Source: Dama dama (Eukaryota > Chordata > Mammalia > Artiodactyla > Cervidae). Taken from it: a stretch of DNA of 64,000 bases. Below, piece by piece: positions 56,015 to 64,000 of the stretch (position 1 is its first letter; each line of letters opens with the position of its first letter). Both the position numbers and the translations under genes were made by a program. Location of the stretch: positions 49,502,501 through 49,566,500 of the forward strand of contig NC_083704.1 in the NCBI RefSeq assembly GCF_033118175.1. The letters are read 5' to 3'. The notes beneath the pieces were generated by a model that saw only the letters and a program-made list of their open reading frames with translations, was not told where the DNA came from and did no database searches.

Positions 56015-56147
56015 TGGAAGGAAGGTTTGGGAGAGAGGGGACATGGGTGCACCTATGGCTGATTCTTGATGTATGATAGAAAACTACAAGATTCGGTAAA
56101 GCAAATATCCTTCAATTAAAAAAAAATTAAGTGGCAAAAACAAAAAC
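56015..56147 (+). mobile_element. very short ruminant L1 3' end with 13-bp duplication
   Basis: 'ggacatgggtgcacctatgg', 'ctgattcttgatgtatgata', 'caaatatccttcaattaaa'. The last 133 bases of the L1 3' end with an A-rich tail. The perfect duplication aaaacatgcttca flanks it at 56002-56014 and 56148-56160. Confidence 0.9.
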
Positions 56148-56160
56148 AAAACATGCTTCA

Positions 56161-56779
56161 GTAGAAATGACAGCATACAGTTGGGTAGTCAGTAAGGGAA
56201 TCCATCAGTGGAATCTGCCTTATCAGCACTGAGCCACATCACATCAGAGATTCTTCAAGCTCATTGATATGCATTGGATAGACCGTCCAGAATGCAGGTA
56301 GTCAGGGTTAGCCCCTTTCTTGGTCACCGGGGGCTACACAGGGAGCCTGAGTCCATTTTGGTTTTTAGATTTCAGTGTGAGAACTAACTTTGAAACTTGC
56401 TCTTGCCGTTAAAGTAAGAAAGAAGCATCTGGAGGTACAACAGGGTCTCTTCAACATTCCTCAGTAAAATCCTACAGCTTGGTCGGTGTGACTTCTCCTC
56501 TTCCCTTATAAGGAATTCATTTTCAGAAGAGAAACTAATGTCCAAGGACTCCTTTCCCCCATTTTCTTCTGTCTCTCTGGCTCTCACCCTCCTGTCTCTC
56601 ACTGCCTTCCTACCTCTCTCCTTTGCTTACTTTCTATTTCCTTCCTTCTTTTTTACTCTCTCCCCCTTTTTTCTCTCCACATTAAAAAAAAAAAAACAGC
56701 CAGGGAAACTTATAAAACATTTATCTGATACTAGTGCCAGGAAGACTCTCTCCTTCTCCTTTAAGTAGGAACCTAGCAG
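56161..56779. other. unique stretch with C/T-rich patch
   Basis: 56545-56680 is pyrimidine-rich with an A run at 56685-56696. No gene. Confidence 0.4.
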
Positions 56780-56880
56780 AGTGGTTAAAAGGCAGTACAT
56801 ACTCACAAGTGTTCTTTGAATTGTTGAATGAATGAATAAATGGATGACCAAATGAGTGAACAAATAAATGGTCCTGGGTC
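56780..56880 (+). repeat. L2-like 3' end with GAATGAATAAA repeat
   Basis: 'ttgttgaatgaatgaataaa' and related tetramers suggest an L2 3' tail. Weak. Confidence 0.3.
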
Positions 56881-56984
56881 CTGCAGAGCAAATCTTTGAC
56901 TACCTGATTCTATCATCTCGTTTGAAAATTTTCTCATCTTTAGTGGCAAGCTAGCTTGTGTCCTGGAGCTAGCCTGGCTAGCTT

Positions 56985-57200
56985 TGAGATCTGGTCACTT
57001 GGAGCATGTTACTTCATTTCTCTCTGCCTCAATCTGTCTATACAATGGGTATAGTAATTCTTTAAAGTGGTCTGTTAAGAGAATTATCTGAGTACGCACA
57101 CACATGCATACACATGCATGCACATGCATACACACACACACAAACACACTCTTGGGATAATATCCAACACAATAAGCACTCAGTAAGTGTTATTAAAATT
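56985..57200 (+). repeat. MIR SINE interrupted by CA/CATG repeat
   Basis: Sense MIR left part 'acttggagcatgttacttc' and 'tacaatgggtatagtaattc', right part 'cacaataagcactcagtaag'. Between them 57092-57142 is a 51-base alternating purine-pyrimidine run of CA and CATG units. Confidence 0.7.
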
Positions 57201-58904
57201 TTGAGTATTGTAACTTTATGTGAGCTCACATGAGATTTATGTGGAAACAATTTAACTGTAAAGTTCATTGCAAAGTTAGCAGAGATTTATTCTTCTCACT
57301 GCTTGGCTTTTTTGTCCTACAAAGGACAAGAAAAAGCTCTTTTGGAGCTAGTTTTTCTTGAACTGCTCTGTGCCATCAGCCAAGCGCTTCTGCTCCCTAA
57401 CACCTCAGAGAACCCCACTGTTGCCCTTGTTCCTTGGTTCTGTTCTAGCTCCATACTAATTTATGGATGTAAGGAATCAGAGAACCCCTAGCCCCGCCCT
57501 CCAGGTGGGGTTCCGTTTCTAAACCCCAGTAGCACACCTGACGCTTATTGCTGAATGTCCAGCATCCTATTTTATGGAACTGTGTACCCAGATAGCAGGC
57601 TGCAATGGAGTATTCTCCTTGGCAGGAACTGTTACCACGTTGTGGGCACAATTATCCACTTGCCCCCTCAAAGTGAGGTGGAAATTGCTAATTACACCTG
57701 CAAGACCCTGATTGGGAACTCATTCCGTTGCATGCAGCAGAAATGCACCTGCAAATAATTAACTGCAGACGCCCAAACTGTGCCCACAAGAAAGGAGAGG
57801 AAGCTCAAGCTCAGGCTCCAGCCCCTCTGAAAAGGCTCATATTTCCCAGGTTTGCAGTTGGACCCTTTGAACATCTCAGAGGGCACAAAAGGAAGTTTCT
57901 GTGCACAGCCACAGAGTCTGTGCTGCATTCCAGAGTGGCACGTGTCTTTGCAGTCCTAATATCATCATTATCCAATAGATGCTTTCCCGCAAGTGGGAAA
58001 ACAAAAATGGGCTCCAGAGCCTGTCCTTTCTCTTCTCTGTGTGTGTGGTAGGGAATTTCCACTCACCACATGTCCCTCTATTATATGTATATGGTATCTG
58101 CCAAAATAAATATTGTAGTCTCTTTACTTTTAGTTGGTACTGCACAGGTCTTTCTCAGATTAAACAGTCAGAGGTCAGGAAAGTTGAGATGAACCATAGG
58201 TTTAAAACCATTGTACTGTGTGGAGTTATTTATATAGAGGTTTTCATATATAGACTTGATTAAAAGCCGAGGATATTTGCTCAGCAGAGAGAGGAAAAAC
58301 CATCATTATCTGATTTTACAAGGAATTCAGTGGCTGCTAATCAAACCTGGGTCTGCATCTGGTTAAGACATACTTGGCACTAGCTTGTCACAAGTAGAGG
58401 TTTTGCCATGTCAAGGGGATCTTTCACTCAAAGCAGCGACCCATATTGGACTGAACAAACACATGAGTTTTTAATCGAGAACAATAGTTTAACAAACCAC
58501 TTCCCAGGACCATCGAAAGAAAAGTATGTGCCCATGGCAGTTCTGGCACCAAAAGATGTTTATTTGAGTGCATTTACTTCAAACCATAGCCCCAAATGCC
58601 CAGCAGAGGAGGGCCATTAAAAGCTAATGCAGAAAACTGAATTTCCATGGGGTGACCCACATTATCTGGCACCAGTGCCAACCTTGAAGTATACGCTTGT
58701 CTTTGTGAAAACTGTTCCCTTCCTGTCTGCTCCAGCTGAAGCAGGGACACTGTGGAACTGCCGAGATAAGTCATATGCATTGAAAGCTTTCTATTAGAAA
58801 ATATAAACCTGTTCCTTTTCTAAATCAGTTAGAAGTTTCTTTGCTGAATTTTTGCCAAAAAAGCCTACCTAGGGAGGTTTGAAGCGTTGTAACCGCAAGA
58901 GGCA
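57201..58904. other. repeat-free stretch, candidate conserved non-coding DNA
   Basis: No interspersed repeat is recognised across 1.7 kb. 57680-57780 contains closely spaced AT-rich words ('tgctaattacacctgc', 'gcaaataattaactgcag') of the homeodomain/POU type. Frames up to 107 codons (57728-58051) overlap others in several phases. One 70-codon plus-strand frame at 58408-58620 starts 'MSRGSFTQSSDPYW' without a recognisable domain. Confidence 0.4.
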
Positions 58905-59130
58905 CGTCTAATCATTTCTGAGCGCCAGGTGCTGCGCCAAGTGCTTTGGCTGCCTTGTCACACTTAATGTATGCAGCAGCCCTCTGCAGTGGTGGTCTTG
59001 ATATTTCATCTTGGAGATGAAAAGAACAAGGCCTGGGTGGTTAGGTCCCCTGCTAAAGCACATGAGTAACAAGTAGCCAACCAGAGTTTAACCCTGGATC
59101 CATCTGAGCCAAAGACCAGTTTCTGTCGCC
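58905..59130 (-). repeat. MIR SINE fragment
   Basis: Antisense MIR: 'gagcgccaggtgctgcgcc', 'aagtgctttggctgcc', 'ttggagatgaaaagaacaag', 'gagtttaaccctggatcc'. Confidence 0.6.
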
Positions 59131-59369
59131 TGTCATTTTCTTTGGAAGAAGAAAGATTATTGTACTGTTGTCATATGTGTTGTGTGGAAATTTCATCAAT
59201 GTCATGACATTGAAGAATTGTTCGATGTTGGATCCAGAAAGAAACTTTTAGGTTGACAGCACTCATCTAGACATAAAAGGTGGTAGAACTGTTTTATCAT
59301 TCTAATCTTTTAGGATTTGCTCTCTCAAGGTCCTGCTCTATGCTGGTAACTTGAAAGTCACTTCCCCAT

Positions 59370-59475
59370 GCTCTCCTCCAGGGCAGGGGCCACATTGATT
59401 CAGTTGTGAGGCTCCAGATCTGAGTGTGGAGCTTGGCACATGGAGTATGTTTCATGAATGTCAGTGTAATGATTT
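59370..59475 (+). repeat. L2 3' end
   Basis: 'ccagggcaggggccacattg' and 'ggagcttggcacatggagta' match the sense L2 3' terminus. Confidence 0.55.
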
Positions 59476-59799
59476 GAAATATTCAAAGTATGGTCTCTTT
59501 CCAGGGCAGCTCTCGAAGGCCTTGGCAGTTTTGCCAAAAAGAAAGAGGAATTCCACTCGACAGTCCCATCATGCAGATCTTAAATCTTACTTATGATCCC
59601 CCAGAAGTGTGGTGCCCCGTGAATGAGGCGGTGACAAGCAGTCAAATGGCTGACTCAAAAGGTCAACAAGGAGAGGCCAAGTCTGGGGCTTTATCCAGAG
59701 AGAAAACTGGAAGGCAGCTCTTGAGACTGTTGCTGCTGTGTCTTCATCAGCTGGAAGTTTGCCACTAATAACAAACTGGAAAATAATAAGATGATAATG

Positions 59800-60062
59800 A
59801 CGATGATGAGACTAATGTTTATTGAGGACTTGTTATGTTCCAGGCATAGTGCAAAGCTCTCTATGGGAATGATTTCATTTGATCTTTACAAGAGACCCAT
59901 GAGCAGATACTGTATAATGGTCTACTTGACAGATGGGGAAACTGAGCTTCAGAGTTTTATTGCTTTGCTTCCCAAGCCACTTGGCTAGTAATTGATGGAG
60001 TCAAATAGGTGGACTCAGAAGTTCTTCTGAGCCCGAGGACTTAACCACTGCACATCATGCCT
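59800..60062 (-). repeat. MIR SINE
   Basis: Long antisense MIR: 'tgttatgttccaggcatagt', 'cagatggggaaactgagc', 'gaggacttaaccactgcac'. Confidence 0.85.
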
Positions 60063-60384
60063 CAGCCTAGGTGTGGGGATGGTGACTTTTGTCTAAATGC
60101 ACGAGAGTAAATTCAGGGTTATTCTTATGACACAGTAGGTCTCATTTATCTGCAAACTGAAGCTCTTTCTTGAGTGAAAAGGATTGGGTTGGACTTGCTA
60201 AGCTGAGGGCTGCCTACTCTTTGAATGGCTCCCAGAAGGGCCCATCTGAGAATGCTGTGGCCTAGACTGGGACTCGCAGGAGCAGAGGGATGCTCACATG
60301 CTCTGTCAGAGAGGCTGGGCTCTTGGCACCCAAATGAATGTCAAGTACCAAAAGCTGGGAGATGTTTGAAGCAGTGACCAGGGT
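60063..60384. other. unique non-coding stretch
   Basis: Lies between two oppositely oriented MIRs. Nothing is recognised. Confidence 0.4.
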
Positions 60385-60580
60385 AACAAGTCAGACCTGG
60401 GTTCAGATCTGACCTCTTTGTGACTTTAGTTGGGCAACTCACCCAACCTCTGAAAGCCTCACTTTCCTCTTCTGTGAAATAGGGATAATATCATATTAAT
60501 AACAGAAGATGGTTTGAGTACTGCATAAATGATGTCCAGGGCCTGGAAAATAGAGAACCATACACAAAGGCATGGGTAGA
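60385..60580 (+). repeat. MIR SINE
   Basis: Sense MIR: 'agacctgggttcagatctg', 'gggcaactcacccaacctct', 'tctgtgaaatagggataata'. Confidence 0.8.
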
Positions 60581-60892
60581 AGCCGCTCATATGCTACAAA
60601 TAGTATCCTGGAGAAGTGGGAGTTGAAAGCTTTGGTGCTAAGTGATGCATGTGACTTTAGCCCCAGTATAAATATTCTGAGGAATCCTGCCAAGTTGGAG
60701 AAGTGGGTCTCTCATCTAGTACTTCCTCTGTACTGCCACACATACCAGCCACCAGAAAATGTTTCAGGTTTCTTTCATGGTTTATGTAAGGAATTTCCAC
60801 CTGGCCACCTCTGCTGGCCCATGACAGCCTTCCAGCATCACCCCCAGGCCTATTCAGCTTGCTTCGGGGATAGTACGTTCTATTTATTGTTG

Positions 60893-61845
60893 TTGTTCTG
60901 TCACTCAGTCATGTCCGACTCTCTGCAACCCCATGGGCTGCTACACACCAGGTTTCCCTGTTCTTCACTATCTCCTTCAGTTTGCTTAAACTCATGTCCA
61001 TTGAATTGGTCATGCCATCCAACCATCTCATCTTCTGTCGTCCCCTTCACCTCCTGCCTTCAATCTTCCCAGCATTAGGATCTTTTCCAATGAGTCTGCT
61101 CTTGGCATGAGGTAGCCAAAGTATTACAGCTTTAGCATTAGTCCTTCCAATGAATATTTAGGATTGATTTCCTTTAGGATTAACTTGTTTGATCTCCTGG
61201 CTGTCCAAGGAACTTGCAGGGGTCTTCTCCAACACCACAGTTCAAAAGCATCAATTCTTCGGCCCTCAGCTTTCTTCATGGTGCAATTCTCACATCCATA
61301 CATGACTACTGAAAAAACTGTAGCTTTGATTAGATGGACCATTGTCAGCAAAGTGATGTCTCTGCTTTTTAATATGCTGTCTAGATTGGTCATACCTTTT
61401 CTCCCAGGGAGCAAGGATCTTTTAATTTCATGGCTGCAGTCACCGTCTTCATTTTGGAGCCCAAGAAAATAAAGTCTGTTATTGTTTCCCCATCTATTTG
61501 CCATGAAGTAATGGAACCAGATGCCATGATCTTTATTTTTTGAATGTTGAGTTTTTAGCGAACTCTCACCTTTGTGAAGAGGCTCTTTAGTTCTTCTTTG
61601 CTTTCTGCCATAAGGGTGGTGTCATCTGCATTTCTGAGGTAATTGATGTTTCTTCTGGCAATCTTGATTCTAGCTTGAGCTTCATCCAGCCTGGCATTTT
61701 GCATAATGTACTCTGCATATAAGTTGAATGAGCAGGGTGACAATATACAGACTTGACATACTCCTTTCCCAATTTTGAACCAGTCCATTGACCGACCCAA
61801 TTTCTTCTTTCTGTAGAAAGCTCCTTGCAATCACAGCCTTTCATT
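60893..61845 (-). pseudogene. BovB, 5'-truncated, broken ORF
   Basis: A 0.95-kb BovB 3' portion on the minus strand. It covers the second half of the reverse transcriptase ('GVCQVCILSPCSFNLYAEYI' near 61750), the catalytic motif written NADD instead of YADD ('NADDTTLMAESKEELKSL'), and the C-terminal domain ('FELWCWRRPLQVPWTARRSN'). It ends in the BovB 3' tail at 60893-60960. A frame break near 61505-61555 coincides with a small deletion. The loss of the catalytic-motif Tyr, the frame break and the 5' truncation each make it non-functional. No clear target duplication was found. Confidence 0.88.
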
Positions 61846-62769
61846 TCAGGAAGGGTGGGATTTTAATTGTCTTGAAACAATGGGGGTTATCTTGGAGTGA
61901 GATTGCATCTGACAGAGGTACAGTTATGCTTCTGCTGAGAAACCAATTCCTCCATGTATCTCCCACATCCTCAGAATGTCCCCAAGCACTAGGCTTCACT
62001 CTTGTTCTTTGGATTTATTGCCATCATTACTAGTGTATAAGTATAATGCTTTGTATTTATATGTGGCTTTCATTTGAGAAGTCAAAGTGGTTAAAGATGT
62101 GCATGGTGGTGTGGGGAAAGGCCACTCAGAGCATGGTTGTGATCAGGCTCATGCCTTTATTCACAAAGCATGCCGCTGGTAAATGCTCACAGTCGACAAA
62201 CCTTGACAGCTGATATAATAGGGAGTAGGGGGGAGGCGAGGTTGTAGGGAGATGTAGTAGGGAGACTAGAAAAGCCTCTGCCATTGGTACAGTCCTAAAA
62301 TCCCTCCCTTTGAGGTTTGCTATTGAGAAGGTTAAATGATGCCCATTCTCTGTAAGTCATCTTTAAGGTGCACAGTGACCCCAAGGGGTCATATTTTAGT
62401 CTCCGATGCTGTCTGAGGAATCCATGTATCAGACTGCTTTCTTCTCCTTGAGGAGAGACTGCAAGGAAGAAGGAGATAAAGAAAGGCTGGACTTGCTAGA
62501 GAGGTAACACCCCTGCAAGCAGGTGAAAGCAGGAGGATCAGAGCCCTCAGAGAGGATGACCAAGGCCCTTTCTCTCGGGTTCCCAGAGGTTCCCAACAGG
62601 ACCAGACCCCTCTCCCCACAGTGATGAGCTGCTAGGTAGTATGTTTTGTATTGGCTTTCTTCCCTCTATGGGCTCACTTCCTCATTCCTTTACCAGTTTT
62701 TGGTGACCATCTCCCCTGTTGAGTCAGACTCTGCCTGGAGGTCTGTTGCTTCTGGAGAAAGCTCCTGTA
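61846..62769. other. unique non-coding stretch
   Basis: No gene or repeat is recognised. Short frames only. Confidence 0.4.
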
Positions 62770-63330
62770 TCAGTTTTCTATTGTTGCCATAACAAATCAT
62801 CACAAATGCAGCAGCACTGAAAACATCACACCTTTTTTTATCTCACAGTTTCTATTGTTTAGAATTCTAGCACAGCAAAGCTGGACTTTCCCAATCAGGG
62901 TCTCACTAGGTTGAAATTCAGGTTATCAGTTAGGGCTGCAGTGCTTATCAAGGACTCAGGCTCCTCCCCCAAGCTCACTGAGTTTTGGTAGAATTAATTT
63001 CCTCCTGTTTTTCGCACGCCGTGCCCCGCCTCCCCGCCCGCCAGCTCCATCTTCAAGCCAGTAGTGGCCAGCCATGTTCTGATGTTACAAATCTCAATGA
63101 TTTCCACTTTGCCACATTTCTCTGACTTCCTCTTTGTTTTTAAGAGCCCAGAGGCCAACATTGGGTCCACTATGATAATCCAGTATAAGTTGCCTATTTT
63201 ATGGTCAGCTCATCAGTGTCCTTAATTACATCTACAAAGTCCTTTTGCCAAGTAATATTCATGGTGTAACATCAGTGCACAAATATTATGGAAGCTACAG
63301 TTCTTCTTATCACACCCCACTAAGAGAACA
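62770..63330 (-). repeat. MaLR (MLT1-type) LTR
   Basis: Antisense LTR of an ancient ERVL-MaLR element: 'tatcagttttctattgttgc', 'atctcacagtttctattgt', 'caatcagggtctcactagg', 'cttaattacatctacaaag'. It contains a GC-rich patch (63013-63045) unusual for the surroundings. No internal proviral sequence. Confidence 0.65.
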
Positions 63331-63464
63331 GGTGTCTGAGTAGATATCTAAGTGGACATCTTCACTGTATTCAAACCCTGGTTGGAGCTGGAACCACTTG
63401 TGTTAGATCAGTTGTTTGTTCGTGTATCCATGACATGAACAAAGAAACCTGACTTTAGCAAATA

Positions 63465-63770
63465 GTTGTTCAACAAACACTGCTGATGACCAGTACTGTG
63501 TTAGACCCAGTTCCAGTATTTGTAGAATCTGCCTTCCAGGAGCTCATAATGTAGTGGCAAAGGCAGAGTGAACAGGGGATTAGAGGAGGGTAGGTCTTCC
63601 CAGTGAGATGAGATGGGCAGCTGCTGTGGAAAGATCAGGAGTGCTGAGGAGTTGAGGGAACCTTCTGGATAGAGTAGCACCTCCAAACATAGACCTAAGG
63701 GGTGAGAAGTATTTAACTGGACAAGTGGGAAAAGAGAAGAGCCCACCTCTTGGCAATCATCATGCCTATT
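63465..63770 (-). repeat. L2 LINE fragment
   Basis: Antisense L2: 'cagtactgtgttagaccc', 'ccttccaggagctcataatg', 'gagggtaggtcttcccagtg'. Bases 63771-64000 show nothing recognisable. Confidence 0.6.
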
Positions 63771-64000
63771 TTAGGTGACTTGCTGTCATTGCATGGGGTC
63801 CACTGAGCTTCAGGTTATACTGTATGTTAGTGTGTTTGAAGGAGAGGAGAGGGCCAGAAAAAATGCTCTCATGTGGGACATGGAGAAAGGTGAGTAAAAC
63901 CATATATTCATCCAGCTTTCATGTAGGCTTGTAAATAAGTAGCCCACATTTACCAGCCCACATATATCTTATGACTTGTCAGATGCTATGTAACTACTTT

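Noticed and set aside
57728..58051. 107-codon frame possibly coding
   Set aside because: At least three other frames of similar length overlap it on both strands. The sequence looks non-coding.
60572..61078. 168-codon plus-strand open frame
   Set aside because: It runs from a MIR through unique DNA into the antisense of a BovB 3' tail, so it is a chance composite.
1..64000. A novel multi-gene system such as a defence island or biosynthetic cluster
   Set aside because: The DNA is mammalian, repeat-rich and without intact genes. Nothing in either strand suggests such a system.

Overview
This window is mammalian nuclear DNA from a ruminant, most likely a bovid. The evidence is the repeat content: BovB (RTE-type) LINE pieces, Bov-tA and Bov-A2 SINEs derived from them, and a cattle-type L1. 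Older layers shared by other mammals are also present (MIR, L2, MER20, MER5A, MaLR LTRs, old L1M). I see no intact protein-coding gene, no rRNA or tRNA gene and no CRISPR array. The window reads as intergenic or intronic sequence. All recognisable coding sequence belongs to decayed retrotransposons, apart from one unidentified, possibly broken open frame near 40.8-41.1 kb (minus strand) and an AT-rich orphan frame near 32 kb.

Layout. 0-6.3 kb: a MIR, then a MER20 fossil split by a rearranged BovB (1.57-4.02 kb), unique sequence with a pyrimidine tract and an alternating purine-pyrimidine run, and a SINE. 7-17 kb: L2, MIR, MER20, hAT and old L1 remnants in mostly unique DNA. 17.4-21 kb: a long stretch almost free of repeats. 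21-31 kb: L1 3'-UTR pieces, a second MER20 split by a BovB tail, three well-bounded SINE insertions, a MaLR LTR, L2 and microsatellites. 32-36 kb: old L1, an LTR-like repeat and MIRs. 36-40.6 kb: a T-rich antisense L1M 5' region carrying three younger insertions. 42.7-49.1 kb: a nearly complete, inactive cattle-type L1 with a BovB inserted in its 3' UTR. 50-53 kb: MER5A, a SINE, a MaLR LTR split by a poly(A)-tailed insert, and a 1.17 kb chimeric retrocopy with a perfect 15-bp target-site duplication. 53.4-64 kb: old L1, MIR and L2, a repeat-poor stretch at 57.2-58.9 kb, a third long BovB (60.9-61.8 kb), a MaLR LTR and L2.

The most informative content is the nesting, which gives a relative history: MER20 and MaLR first, then L1 or BovB, then SINEs. 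Target-site duplications I could read directly support several events: a twin-primed BovB in MER20 (12 bp), a chimeric BovB-LTR retrocopy (15 bp, with an L1-endonuclease-like site), a SINE at a MaLR edge (13 bp), a double-headed tRNA SINE (12 bp), a Bov-A2 (13 bp) and a short L1 3' end (13 bp). Nothing resembles a new multi-gene system. Repeat family names come from remembered consensus patterns and have not been checked with a search.
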